From Candidatus Zixiibacteriota bacterium (GTDB lineage Bacteria > Zixibacteria > MSB-5A5 > UBA10806 > 4484-95), in contig JAAEQD010000345.1 in the NCBI GenBank assembly GCA_024231855.1, forward strand, positions 1-64,000: a stretch of DNA of 64,000 nucleotides, in the 5' to 3' direction. Shown here one piece after another: positions 47,756 to 58,062 of this stretch. The position numbers were made by a program, and so were the translations under genes. The notes under the pieces were generated by a model, which was given only the letters and a program-made list of their open reading frames with translations, was not told the DNA's origin and ran no database searches. Positions within the stretch are counted from its first letter, which is position 1. Every line of letters begins with the position of its first letter.

Positions 47756-50122
47756 TTATCTTAAAACCTCACGACCGCTGCCTGAAAAGAGATCGAGCAC
47801 CGCTCCGCGAACTTCATCCGGGCCGGCAGCGCCTATATTAACCTGATAGCATTTGCACTTTTCGAACATGCGCCGATAGAATCGTTTCTGTTGCTCATGC
47901 CTATCAGTAGTTCTGGTCAGAATATAAGGATTGAAAAAGGGGTGGCTGGTCGCCGATACGGCTTGAGCCGGCGGTCTTCCCTCTTCTAAAACGCGGAGAG
48001 CCTGATCGGGCGACAGCTCTTCGGAGACAGGCCCGAAATGATCGTTTTTAAATAATACAATGGTTTCAACCTGGGCGCGTTTGACATGCTTTTCGGGACC
48101 GCCCAGCCAGTACGGATCGAGCATAGCCCGCGATTTTTCCGAGGCGGTAAAACAGTATGGTTCGCCCCTGTCGAGATCGCATTCTCCACTGTAATGACAG
48201 TCCTGGTTTTCACACATATCTTTAGAGGTCACCACGTTTTCACATCTACATCTCTCCAGAAGCGGTTTGGCGGCCGGGTATTTTTCGATAAAATCCGTGC
48301 GCATGAAGAATTTTCGCTCGATGCTTTCGGCTAAAACGCCCGCGCCGCTTAAGCGCACCAAAGACAGATCGGGGCTGATTATTTTCGACGGGCCATGGCT
48401 TATAAGCCCGGCCAGATGTGTCGACTTACCGGAAGCCGGCGGGAAAAAGAACAAAGCCCCACTACCGGCGATATCGAATCCGGCGGCATGAACGGCCAGC
48501 GAGTTGTAGAGTTTTTCAGAGATATCAGAAACGATTCCCATGGCCAGACTTCTCAACTGAGGATAGAAAGCCGAGTTAAAAAAGAATGCCGTATGAGATT
48601 CGGAACTGTAATAGGCACGCGGCTCACGACCGGTTATTCCTTTGACAGCATAAATAATACCATGGGGTTCAATCTCAGCTTCGAGTTCGGCCGGATAGAA
48701 ATTATCCACCCAGAAATCGTAGAGATGGGGACTATTAGTACGAAGCTGCAAAACCGCTCCGGCGATATTCACATTCCATTCGTAGTAGTTATCATGCGTG
48801 AAACTGTTTTCCGATTCCGCTACCAGGGCCTCCCGCATATCGAGGTTTATACCCGTTTCGATTTCGACGAAGTTTTGTTGTTTGGTGACAGTATTATTCA
48901 GCGCTTTACCTATGGCTTTACGGGATGGCGTTAGCCTGGCCAAAGCATCGGATACCCTGCTTAAGCCCTCATCGATTCTGTCCATGGCCGCGGCGTAGGA
49001 AAATCTGAGATAGCCCTCCATGCCAAAAGCATCACCGGGTATAATCGCCACGTGGGCTTCTTTCATCAGGTAGTAGGCCAGGCCATAAGAGTTGCGTATA
49101 GACTGACCGTTGAACTCTTTATCGAAATACGCTTCGAAATTGGGGAAAAGATAAAACGCTCCTTGCGGCTGGGGACACGATACACCTGGTATCGACCTTA
49201 ACCGAGACAGAGCCAGATTTCGTCTTCGCTGGAATTCATAAACCATTTTTTCGATATCGAGCTGCGGCCCGTTAAGCGCCTCTATTGCCGCTTTCTGGGA
49301 AATCGAGCAGGCATTGGAGGTGTTATGGCCCTGAACCATATTCATACCGGCAATGATCTCTTTAGGGCCGGCGGCATAGCCGAGCCGCCAACCGGTCATC
49401 GAATAAGCCTTGGACACGCCATTGATAATAACGGTTATATCCCTGGCTTTGGGCAAAACCGAGGCGGCGCTATAGAATTTGAATCCGTCATATACCAGCT
49501 TTTCATAAATCTCATCTGCGATAATAACAATGTTTTCCGAGATGGCGATTTCGACAATTTCCTCGAGTTGATCGCGGGTATAAGCCGCTCCGGTGGGATT
49601 ACTTGGATTATTCATAAACAGGCATTTAGTCCTGGGAGTAATTGACTGGGCGAAATCCCTGGGAGTCATCAAAAAACCGTTCTCCTCGAGACAGCGAACA
49701 TAAACCGGCGTGCCCTTGGCAAGATTGACAAAAGCCGGATAGGACACCCAATAAGGCGAGGGAATAATCGCCTCATCGCCTTTATTAAGTATAGCCGTAC
49801 ACAGGTTGAACAGACTGTTTTTAGCGCCGGTAGAAACGATTATTTCCTTGGGGCTATATTCCAGGCCGTTATCATCATGAAGTTTCTTGATTATTGCCTG
49901 TTTCAACATCGGGATGCCATCATTAGCGGTATAGTGAGTAAAATTCTCTTCAATCGCCTGCTGGCCCGATTTTTTTATATTTTCCGGCGTGGGGAAATCC
50001 GGTTCGCCGATTGAGAGATCGATAACATCGACGCCCTCAGCCTTGAGCTGTTTGGCTTTGGCCGAAATTCGGAGAGTGGCGGATTCGCCTATTCGCTGTA
50101 ATCTATCTGCTAAAAAACCCAT
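47756..50122 (-). CDS. Fusion: class I aminotransferase (aspartate aminotransferase-like) + HPr kinase/PEPCK-like P-loop domain with Cys cluster
   Basis: Residues 1-~393 AAT fold (IDLSIGEPDFPTPENIKK, NNPSNPTGAAYTRDQLEEI, VIINGVSKAYSMTGWRLGY); then GSGALFFFPPASGKSTHLAGLI and RCRCENVVTSKDMCENQDCHYSGECDLDRGEPYC. Confidence 0.85.
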   Translation of the reverse strand: MGFLADRLQRIGESATLRISAKAKQLKAEGVDVIDLSIGEPDFPTPENIKKSGQQAIEENFTHYTANDGIPMLKQAIIKKLHDDNGLEYSPKEIIVSTGAKNSLFNLCTAILNKGDEAIIPSPYWVSYPAFVNLAKGTPVYVRCLEENGFLMTPRDFAQSITPRTKCLFMNNPSNPTGAAYTRDQLEEIVEIAISENIVIIADEIYEKLVYDGFKFYSAASVLPKARDITVIINGVSKAYSMTGWRLGYAAGPKEIIAGMNMVQGHNTSNACSISQKAAIEALNGPQLDIEKMVYEFQRRRNLALSRLRSIPGVSCPQPQGAFYLFPNFEAYFDKEFNGQSIRNSYGLAYYLMKEAHVAIIPGDAFGMEGYLRFSYAAAMDRIDEGLSRVSDALARLTPSRKAIGKALNNTVTKQQNFVEIETGINLDMREALVAESENSFTHDNYYEWNVNIAGAVLQLRTNSPHLYDFWVDNFYPAELEAEIEPHGIIYAVKGITGREPRAYYSSESHTAFFFNSAFYPQLRSLAMGIVSDISEKLYNSLAVHAAGFDIAGSGALFFFPPASGKSTHLAGLISHGPSKIISPDLSLVRLSGAGVLAESIERKFFMRTDFIEKYPAAKPLLERCRCENVVTSKDMCENQDCHYSGECDLDRGEPYCFTASEKSRAMLDPYWLGGPEKHVKRAQVETIVLFKNDHFGPVSEELSPDQALRVLEEGRPPAQAVSATSHPFFNPYILTRTTDRHEQQKRFYRRMFEKCKCYQVNIGAAGPDEVRGAVLDLFSGSGREVLR

Positions 50123-50127
50123 GAGAC

Positions 50128-51552
50128 TTATTCGCTTTTACCGTCGGTTTCAACATCATTATCTGATTTACCATCGGTCAGCCTGTGTAAGATTTTAGTA
50201 AGATCGACACCTGAAAGACTCTTGACGACTTCGGGAAGTTGGGCCATCACACCGGCAACCTGGCCGGTAATCTTCGAGGCGCCATCCGCGCCATTACCAA
50301 CCATGATAATTTTATCGACCTTAGACAGCGGCTCGGACACCGATTTGGCCAGTTCCGGTAAGACATCGATAAACATCTGATAGATAGCGGCCTCATTATA
50401 CTTGGTCCAGGAGGCCGCTTTTTCGGCCATCGCCTGAGCCTCTGCTTCGCCCTGGGCTTTGATAACTTCGGCCCTGGCCAACCCTTCATGTTTGATAGCC
50501 AAGGCCTTACCCTTGGCGGCGGCCCCCAGCCTGACGCTTTCACCTTCAGCTTCTACTTCCTTTTGATACTTCATGGCATCAGCGGCTTTTTTAATCGTCG
50601 ATTCGAGTTCTTTTTCTTTGCGGACAATTTCTTTATCTTCGAGTTTAATTGACTGGTCTTTTTCGATAAGTCTAACTTCGTATTCTTCTTTCTTAAGCAG
50701 TTGGTTCATTTTCAGACGTTCGAGATCATACGCTGAATCAGCTTTAGCCCGTTTCTGGTTAATACCGGCTTGATGGTCGGCGCGTTCCAGTTCGTAATCG
50801 CGGCTGGCCTGAGCGATTTCGGCTTCGGCCTTAAACTTGGCGATATCGCCCTCTTTACGAGCTTCGGCCGACTTGATGGTCGCCTCTTTATCGGCCTGAG
50901 CCTGGGCGATCTCAGCCTCGCCTTTGATTCGGGCGATGTGAGGTTTACCCAGGGCTTCAAGGTATCCCTGTGAATCGGATATCTCCTTTAAAGAGAAAGA
51001 AAGAATAGTCAGTCCCATCGCGTCGAATGATTTTTTAGCCATTTTCATAACATTGGCGGCAAACTCATCCCGGTTCTGGTAAATATCTTCAACCGTCAAT
51101 GATCCCAGTATACCCCGCATGTTACCCTCAAGAATTTGCTGGGCGATTTCGTTCATGCCCGACAAGCCCTTGCTTAGAAACTGCTCGGCGGCCATTCTTA
51201 TTGAATAGTCATCGCCTTTTACTTTAACTTGCGCCTGACCGACAGCTCGAAGTTCAATACCTTTGGCGGTCAAGGCATCCTGGATTTCTATATTAAGAGT
51301 AAATACTTCCAGGGGCAGAATATCGGCTCGTTCGAGAAATGGCTTCACCAGGGCTCCCCCGCCAACACTCATCCGATAGCCGATTTTCCTTTTGGTGCCA
51401 TCGGGATCTTCGATAGTTCGGCGTCTTCCGCCAGAAATAATTAAAACCTGATTAGGGCCGACCTTGCGGTACTGTCTCGACAAGGCTATAAAAAACAGAA
51501 CCAGCAGTACAATTGCCGCACCGATTATTATAATCCATCCAACCACTGTCAT
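50128..51552 (-). CDS. Flotillin family protein
   Basis: N-terminal TM, SPFH domain, long Ala/Glu-rich coiled coil (AEIAQAQADKEATIKSAEARKEGDIAKFKAEAEIAQA). Confidence 0.9.
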   Translation of the reverse strand: MTVVGWIIIIGAAIVLLVLFFIALSRQYRKVGPNQVLIISGGRRRTIEDPDGTKRKIGYRMSVGGGALVKPFLERADILPLEVFTLNIEIQDALTAKGIELRAVGQAQVKVKGDDYSIRMAAEQFLSKGLSGMNEIAQQILEGNMRGILGSLTVEDIYQNRDEFAANVMKMAKKSFDAMGLTILSFSLKEISDSQGYLEALGKPHIARIKGEAEIAQAQADKEATIKSAEARKEGDIAKFKAEAEIAQASRDYELERADHQAGINQKRAKADSAYDLERLKMNQLLKKEEYEVRLIEKDQSIKLEDKEIVRKEKELESTIKKAADAMKYQKEVEAEGESVRLGAAAKGKALAIKHEGLARAEVIKAQGEAEAQAMAEKAASWTKYNEAAIYQMFIDVLPELAKSVSEPLSKVDKIIMVGNGADGASKITGQVAGVMAQLPEVVKSLSGVDLTKILHRLTDGKSDNDVETDGKSE

Positions 51553-51902
51553 ATCCGGACTCCTTCTACGATTTATTCTTTTATCAAGCCAGCCGGCAAG
51601 ATTAATGTATTTTACATTAACCGGCCGACAAACCCGCTTTTAATCAACATGGAAACATATGCAAATAGCACCTTTAGCGCAACCATTTTCCATATATCTT
51701 TTAAAAATATTAATTTCCAGTCACTTAACCTATTAAGCATAGTCGATTATTTTAACCATAAGATTGTCAAAATGTTAGAAAAGAATAAGTAATTTCTTAT
51801 TGATTTTGCAAAATATAATAATTACCTTAAGTTGTGATAAAAAGCGCAATCTCGATTGATTGCTTAAAAGTTTAATGTAAGAATTTTCGCGGGATTGGAA
51901 CG

Positions 51903-53762
51903 ATGAGCGATATTTATAATGTAGAAGAGTATCAGCGGTTCGCCGACAACCTGAAGGCTGCCTTGAGCGGGCCTAATATCAAGCATTACAAACATAAACA
52001 ACTCCGCAAATACGCCCTCGAATCCGGGCGGCAAACCAGTAACGGCGCCTGGGCCTGGCGATCGATGGTATCATCCAGAATTGGCCCCAAGACGGTTTAT
52101 CTTGGCAGTGAGAAAGTCAGGCTGCCTAAGCCATCCGATTTACATCAAACGATTATCGAAAAAGCTCCGGATGAGCTTCATAAAGTCTTGCATCTTCTAA
52201 GGACAATGCCTTTCATCCACTTACGCCGTCAGATGGGCAATAATTCCGAGTTTAATCCGATTTGCAATCTTTACGTTAGCGTTGCCGATCGTAAAAACTA
52301 CCGCCTGGCCTACATGTGGGGCAATACGATGTTCGATCCGGGCAAGCGACCCGGGCCGGAATTCACCATGATTCATATTCCGGAGGAACATCAGCTTCGC
52401 CAACAGGTTCTGGCCATGCCTGAACATAACATTAATATCGCCCTGGGCACTGATTATATGGGTGAGGATAAAAAAGGAAATCTTCGCCAGGCGATGTGGA
52501 TCGCCGATCAACAAGGCATGCTGGGGCTTCATGCCGGCACCAAGATTGTCACCGCCTGGGATCAAAAAGACAATCGCCTGAAGCGGTACGGGGTGTTTCT
52601 GTTTGGATTGTCGGCTACCGGCAAATCCACCTGGTCTTGTCATCAGTTAGGTCTTGATCATAAGAAAAGGGAAGGCACGGAAGTCGCGCAGGATGATATC
52701 GTATTTTTGCGCAAAGACGGTTCGGCTTATGGTTCTGAAGCGAATTTCTTCGTTAAAACCGATGTCCAGCGTGAATTACAGGAGGCGATGTATTGGTCTC
52801 TGACCGATAAAACCGCGTTCTATGAGAATGTCATGATCGATTCCAACGGCAATCCCGAGTTTCTCGATGAATCGCTCTGCGGCAACGGCCGAGCGGTTAT
52901 TCGTAAAGATAAACTTCGCGTAAAAAGAGGCCGCCGGTTAGTCAGGATCGATTCACCGGGAGTGAATTTACCGCCTCTGACGGAACTTGACGGTATAATC
53001 TTCGCCTTTATCACCCGGCGAAATACGATAATGCCGTTTAGCCAGATACTTACCCCCGAGCAGGGAGTGCTGGCTTACCTATGGGGTGAATCATCGCACA
53101 GTATGGCTACCCAGCCGGCTAAAGCGGGCGAATCGGTTAGAACGGTCGGAACCGATCCTTTCATCATTGGCTCGCAAGCGGCCAAGGTTAACAGATTTCA
53201 TGAAATCGTCATGAATCTGGTCGAAAATAATCCCGGCAAAGTTCATTTCTGTCTGTACAACACCGGAGGTATCGGTGAGATCATCGAGACCAGCGAAATT
53301 GGCGGCAAGAAGGTCAAAAAGATGGTACGCAAAGTTACCCGGGTGCCTATTGAGGTTATGTCGGCAATCCAGCGAGGCGATTTCCGGGGAACGAATCAAT
53401 ATGCTCCCGGACGGCTTGGGACACTGGAGATCAAATCGTGCGTCGATACGGCGTTGGATCAGTATAGCCCGGACAAATGGTATTCAAAGGATCAGATCGA
53501 TTATTATATTAATGATCTGGTCGACGGCCGGCGCCAATATACCGAGTTTATCGCCGGACAGGGATTGAACAATGAGATAATCAATGAAGCCGAAAAGTCA
53601 TTTGCTATCGCCGGTGATAAAAAATCTAAAGTGGCGGTTCCGGATATACCCGAAGAAAAGCCCAAAGACGATGATTCCAAATCCTCACGTTCCGAGCTAC
53701 CCGACCTGAAATGGGAAACCAAATCCCGACCTCGGCGGTCGCGCCTGGGACGGTACAAATAA
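51903..53762 (+). CDS. pckA: Phosphoenolpyruvate carboxykinase (ATP)
   Basis: VFLFGLSATGKSTWS kinase-1 motif, AQDDIVFLRKDGSAYGSEANFFVKTD, FAFITRRNTIMPFSQILTPEQG. Confidence 0.9.
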   Translation: MSDIYNVEEYQRFADNLKAALSGPNIKHYKHKQLRKYALESGRQTSNGAWAWRSMVSSRIGPKTVYLGSEKVRLPKPSDLHQTIIEKAPDELHKVLHLLRTMPFIHLRRQMGNNSEFNPICNLYVSVADRKNYRLAYMWGNTMFDPGKRPGPEFTMIHIPEEHQLRQQVLAMPEHNINIALGTDYMGEDKKGNLRQAMWIADQQGMLGLHAGTKIVTAWDQKDNRLKRYGVFLFGLSATGKSTWSCHQLGLDHKKREGTEVAQDDIVFLRKDGSAYGSEANFFVKTDVQRELQEAMYWSLTDKTAFYENVMIDSNGNPEFLDESLCGNGRAVIRKDKLRVKRGRRLVRIDSPGVNLPPLTELDGIIFAFITRRNTIMPFSQILTPEQGVLAYLWGESSHSMATQPAKAGESVRTVGTDPFIIGSQAAKVNRFHEIVMNLVENNPGKVHFCLYNTGGIGEIIETSEIGGKKVKKMVRKVTRVPIEVMSAIQRGDFRGTNQYAPGRLGTLEIKSCVDTALDQYSPDKWYSKDQIDYYINDLVDGRRQYTEFIAGQGLNNEIINEAEKSFAIAGDKKSKVAVPDIPEEKPKDDDSKSSRSELPDLKWETKSRPRRSRLGRYK

Positions 53763-53780
53763 ACAGAAAATAATCTTTCG

Positions 53781-53807
53781 ACCGCGGCAGTCTTTCGGCA
53801 CCGCGGT
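53781..53807 (+). terminator. Terminator after pckA
   Basis: accgcgg...ccgcggt followed by TTTTACTTTT. Confidence 0.7.
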
Positions 53808-53921
53808 TTTACTTTTATAGTTAATTATTGCAGCCGGTTCAAGTGTATGGTATTCTAAGATGAATGAATTAGGCTAGAGCATGTGCCATTTAACATTAAC
53901 AGTATTATTACGAGGACAATA

Positions 53922-54236
53922 ATGGATAGACGAACTTTTTTACACATTAAAGAAATGACGCGAAGAAATACGCCCGACTTAATGCGGACTTTTCTGGCGA
54001 ATGAAAGAACATTTTTATCCTTTATCAGAACATCTTTAACATTATTTATCGTGGCATTTACTCTTATTAAATTCGTGGATCATGTCCTGTTAGAATTTAG
54101 CGGTTGGGCATTTGTTGCTTTTGGAGTAGCGACTTTTTTCGTAGGGCTGACCCGATACTTTAGGATGAAAATAATTATAAGGGCATTTACCAAGAGTTAT
54201 CCGGAAAACGAGCGCAGGAAACAACCTGAAAATTAA
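53922..54236 (+). CDS. DUF202-type membrane protein
   Basis: LANERTFLSFIRTSLTLFIVAFTLIKF motif; start taken at MDRRTF. Confidence 0.8.
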   Translation: MDRRTFLHIKEMTRRNTPDLMRTFLANERTFLSFIRTSLTLFIVAFTLIKFVDHVLLEFSGWAFVAFGVATFFVGLTRYFRMKIIIRAFTKSYPENERRKQPEN

Positions 54237-54246
54237 ATGAGAGTAA

Positions 54247-54609
54247 TTATTTGGCTCCAACTAAAAGGACTCCGCCCAGTATCAAGCCCAGGCCAAACCA
54301 TTTGATCAACGAAAACGGTTCTTTGAATATGAAAAAGGAAACCAGAACAATCGCGCCATAGGCGAGGCTGGTAACCACGGGGTAGGCAACCGAGATATCG
54401 ATTTTGGATAACAGTACCATATAGCCGCCTACCGATGAGACATAACAGAATAATCCAAATAACACCGAAAGATTAGTGAAAATCCTGGCGAAATTCGTTA
54501 ACAGGGCACCGGGGGCAATCGCGCCTATCTGATTCATACCGGCTTTCAAAAAGACGTGGCCGCAGACATTAAAGGCGACTACGAAAAGCATTACCAGGTA
54601 ACGAGTCAT
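54247..54609 (-). CDS. Small EamA/SMR-type (ArnE-like) four-TM transporter
   Basis: 120 aa, 4 TM, ISVAYPVVTSLAYGAIVLVSFFIFKEPFSLIKWFGLGLILGGVLLV. Confidence 0.75.
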   Translation of the reverse strand: MTRYLVMLFVVAFNVCGHVFLKAGMNQIGAIAPGALLTNFARIFTNLSVLFGLFCYVSSVGGYMVLLSKIDISVAYPVVTSLAYGAIVLVSFFIFKEPFSLIKWFGLGLILGGVLLVGAK

Positions 54610-54716
54610 CGATTTATCTCCTTATTTAAAAGCCACTGTCCGAATTGGTTAATCGGGCAAGCCAAGACTAAATATCGTTTCTTCTTAACTAATATAAATC
54701 GATAGATGTGATTATG

Positions 54717-55802
54717 CTAATACTTTTGAAAGAGTTCGCCCCAGTGAGTATTCTCAAGCCATGAATTGAGAATCTTCTTGCCCTTGACAGGATACCAGAG
54801 GTAATCGTGGTAAAAAGCCGAGCCGAATATGAATATATTCACCAGCGGCGTATGGAATAAAAGTTTCTGCAAAAACTTCAACGGTGAAAACCAGAATATA
54901 TCTCCCACCGATGAGGCCAGGTTATCGCCGACGGAGAAATTAAAATTCACCTCGCCAATATCCTCGCCGACAATCTCGATTTCGCGAGGATTACCGCAAC
55001 CCAAACCGGCTTCATTCGCGAGGTTGATATATTTTATTGTCAGCGGGTCGAATCCCATCATTTTGGCGGCTACGGCATCTATGGCCACCTGGTCGGCGGA
55101 GGCCAGGATTATATTTTTAACATAGGGAGTCATGGTTCGCGGGCCGGGCCCCGACCCGGCCGTGGTACCATCCATGAAACAGAACAGGCCGGTATGAATC
55201 TCTTTCTGGATATGCAGCAAATCAACCAGCGTTTCGTGGATTACCGAATGAGTGTAATGCCGCCTCGTGTTTAGGAGTCCGCCAAACGCGTTTTTCATCG
55301 CACCGGTAGTAGTGGTATAAATATGAGTTTTAACGGTCGGCAGATGGACTATATTTCTGCCATGCATAAACTCCGGTATCGAAATGCCCTCAGGGAACAT
55401 CTTGTCCAGTACCAACATCCGGGCTTTCGGCTTGTAGACCGACCATTTCAGGTCTTTAGGATCGTTGTTATATCGTTCGGGAATATCATATCTTTCATAA
55501 ATCGGCTTCAACTTGAGAAGCTTCCCCCCTACATATGGATTGGTTACCACCGTGTCGTTATGAACGGCAACCAGTTTGTTCAAGCCGGTATTTTGAAGCG
55601 ACTTGATCGCCCCTTCAAGCTGCCACGGCACGGTATTAGCGCCGGGGAACGGCAGATGCCAGGAGATATTATCCTTTAAAATAGTTTCGGAATCGGCGTT
55701 CAGGAAATCTTTCAGTCCGGCTAATTCACCGGCGCGGACATAATCATCCAGGATACTGGCGGGCGAAGTTTTTAAAACGACTACTTTTGATTTATTATTC
55801 AC
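54717..55802 (-). CDS. DUF362 domain-containing protein
   Basis: LPTVKTHIYTTTTGAMKNAFGGLL; DGTTAGSGPGPRTMTPYVKNIILASADQVAIDAVAAKMMGFDP. Confidence 0.85.
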   Translation of the reverse strand: MNNKSKVVVLKTSPASILDDYVRAGELAGLKDFLNADSETILKDNISWHLPFPGANTVPWQLEGAIKSLQNTGLNKLVAVHNDTVVTNPYVGGKLLKLKPIYERYDIPERYNNDPKDLKWSVYKPKARMLVLDKMFPEGISIPEFMHGRNIVHLPTVKTHIYTTTTGAMKNAFGGLLNTRRHYTHSVIHETLVDLLHIQKEIHTGLFCFMDGTTAGSGPGPRTMTPYVKNIILASADQVAIDAVAAKMMGFDPLTIKYINLANEAGLGCGNPREIEIVGEDIGEVNFNFSVGDNLASSVGDIFWFSPLKFLQKLLFHTPLVNIFIFGSAFYHDYLWYPVKGKKILNSWLENTHWGELFQKY

Positions 55803-55808
55803 AATATT

Positions 55809-56681
55809 CTATTTCGCCTGAAGGATAATCAACACAGCGACAATCCACAACCCTACGCAGATCAATAACGGTATATCAGTTATCAGAAGTTTCGTCGGAT
55901 TCCCGCCTTTCTCCTTTTGATGAACGAGATACAGATATCGGAAAATTCCATAAAGCACGAACGGTACGGTAAGTACCATATTATCGGTACCGAGCTTACT
56001 TTTGATTTCCGGAGAAAGAGTGTAGAATGTATAGGCGACGACGGTCGAGGCCGTGACCACGCTCATCATCTGGTCCAGGAAATAGGGCGAATAATGAGCC
56101 AGTGATTGGCGATGAGATATGGCATTATCACCCAGGACAACCAGTTCATGACGACGTTTAGCGAAGCCCAGGAATAAAGCCAATAAAATCGTGCAAACCA
56201 GGAGCCAGGATGATATTGGCACAGATATAGCTATAGCCCCGGCTGCCGCCCGGATAACAAACCCAACGGCCAAAACCATGACATCAATTATTACGATTTT
56301 TTTCAGGCCGATATTATAGCCGAAATTCAATAACACATACATGGTAAAAAATCCCAGAAAATACGCTCCCAGCGATAGACTCAGGAGGAATCCAAGCGCC
56401 AGAAGTATAAGCGCGATTATCCAGGCGGAGGAAAAAGACAGTTGACCGGACGCAATAGGCCTGTTTTTCTTGGATGGGTGAAGTTGATCCTGACGGCAGT
56501 CGGTAATATCATTTATGAAGTAAATGGCAGAGGCTGCCAGACAAAAGGCGACAAAACCTTTGGCCGCCAGAAGGACAGAATCGGGATCGGTATATTTTTG
56601 GGCAAAAATCAAAGCGGCAAATAAAACCAGATTTTTTACCCAATGATAAACACGGGCAGTCTTAAGAATATCGATAAACAT
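55809..56681 (-). CDS. UbiA-family prenyltransferase, decaprenyl-phosphate phosphoribosyltransferase-like
   Basis: RVYHWVKNLVLFAALIFAQKY; YFINDITDCRQDQLHPSKKNRPIASGQLS. Confidence 0.85.
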   Translation of the reverse strand: MFIDILKTARVYHWVKNLVLFAALIFAQKYTDPDSVLLAAKGFVAFCLAASAIYFINDITDCRQDQLHPSKKNRPIASGQLSFSSAWIIALILLALGFLLSLSLGAYFLGFFTMYVLLNFGYNIGLKKIVIIDVMVLAVGFVIRAAAGAIAISVPISSWLLVCTILLALFLGFAKRRHELVVLGDNAISHRQSLAHYSPYFLDQMMSVVTASTVVAYTFYTLSPEIKSKLGTDNMVLTVPFVLYGIFRYLYLVHQKEKGGNPTKLLITDIPLLICVGLWIVAVLIILQAK

Positions 56682-56728
56682 AAATATCTATTAAGCAATA
56701 CTGGATTAGCAAGTCAAGCAAATAAAAA

Positions 56729-56752
56729 AAAGGGGCCCGCAATGACCCCTTT
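56729..56752 (-). terminator. Terminator after the PorV-SPOR gene
   Basis: Minus strand ataaaggggtcattgcgggccccttttttttatt. Confidence 0.75.
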
Positions 56753-56775
56753 ATCACATAAACCTGGAAGAGTTA

Positions 56776-58035
56776 TTATTCTGTATCAACAGTGCTGTTG
56801 AATCCTTCAGAGATTATCTTTTTCTGAAGCTTCTCAGCTTTATCAAAATTATCCGTTTTGGTTACCGTCACCCTGTATTTGCCTTCAGCCTGGGCTTCGG
56901 TTTTGCTTTTAATCCCGAATCTTTTTAGCACTTCAACCTGCTTTTCGGCAGATTCACGATCACTGAAATTTCCAGCGCAAACCACATAAGTCGATTTGGC
57001 CAATTTATCATCCTTAATCGAATTTTCATCAATCACGGCTGCGGCCGGCGAAGATTCGACATCTGATTCGCTTATAACAGCAGGCGCGGGAGTTATTTCA
57101 ACAGGTTGCGAATTATCGAAGTTAATCTGACGGCTACTGCCGAAGCTAAGCGTAAACGAGAAGAAATGAGTTTGGCCCATATCGCCGCCGGGATTGAACG
57201 CGTAATCAATATTAATACCGGCCAGATTCAGCCCGGCTCCCAAATTGAGGGAATTGGAGGCGTTATCGCCGCCCATGCCACCGTATCCCGATCGTAATGA
57301 CATGAAACCGGCCATCTGGTATTCAAGACCGGCCGCAAATGAGGTTTTGCCATCAAAAGGTACATTAGCACCGGCCAATATGGTCACCGGCAATTGAAAT
57401 GAACTATAAGCCGTACCAAACGAAACCGAGGTTGGCAGGCTGAAGCTATCGGTTTCATATTTTACTTTGGGCCCGATATTATTGGCCACGGCGCCGATAC
57501 TGAAATCACTAAAATGAAATTGAGCGCCTAAATCGAAAGCGTAGCCAGTCGCGGAAACATCATCGAGTTTTTCAGTAATATATTTACCGCTTAAGCCTAT
57601 CGATAAACTATGGCTTATACTCCTGCTGAAAGAGACTATGCCAACCAAGCTATGAGGGCTGATCGCGCCGGTACTCTGATTTAAGGCATTATAACCTTCT
57701 ATCTGACCCATATGCAAATAGGCCGCCGAAGCGGCTATAGTTGTTTTCCCACCAACAGGGAAAGCGCCGCCTAAAAATTCATATGATATATCCTGATACC
57801 AAAGATTATGCATAAAATTGACGCCGGGCTTCTCTAAATTAGACAGGCCGGCCGGATTAAAATAGCTGGCCGCTATATCGTCGCTTAAGGCGCTCCCCGC
57901 GCCACCTAATGAAGCCTGATAAGCCGATACATTAATATTAAGAAAATCGGCAGCCGTTGTGCCGGAAGCCGAAGCGATTAAAGGCATGGCCACGACGAGT
58001 ACTATTATTATCGTGTTTCTCATTTTGTGGTGCAT
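56776..58035 (-). CDS. PorV/PorQ-like outer-membrane beta-barrel with C-terminal SPOR domain
   Basis: AADFLNINVSAYQASLGGAGSALSDDIAASYFNPAGLSNLEKPGVNFMHNLWYQDISYEFLGG; C-terminal STYVVCAGNFSDRESAEKQVEVLKRFGIKSKTEAQAEGKYRVTVTKTDNFDKAEKLQKKI. Confidence 0.87.
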   Translation of the reverse strand: MHHKMRNTIIIVLVVAMPLIASASGTTAADFLNINVSAYQASLGGAGSALSDDIAASYFNPAGLSNLEKPGVNFMHNLWYQDISYEFLGGAFPVGGKTTIAASAAYLHMGQIEGYNALNQSTGAISPHSLVGIVSFSRSISHSLSIGLSGKYITEKLDDVSATGYAFDLGAQFHFSDFSIGAVANNIGPKVKYETDSFSLPTSVSFGTAYSSFQLPVTILAGANVPFDGKTSFAAGLEYQMAGFMSLRSGYGGMGGDNASNSLNLGAGLNLAGINIDYAFNPGGDMGQTHFFSFTLSFGSSRQINFDNSQPVEITPAPAVISESDVESSPAAAVIDENSIKDDKLAKSTYVVCAGNFSDRESAEKQVEVLKRFGIKSKTEAQAEGKYRVTVTKTDNFDKAEKLQKKIISEGFNSTVDTE

Positions 58036-58062
58036 AATTTCCCTCCTTCAGGCACAATTACT

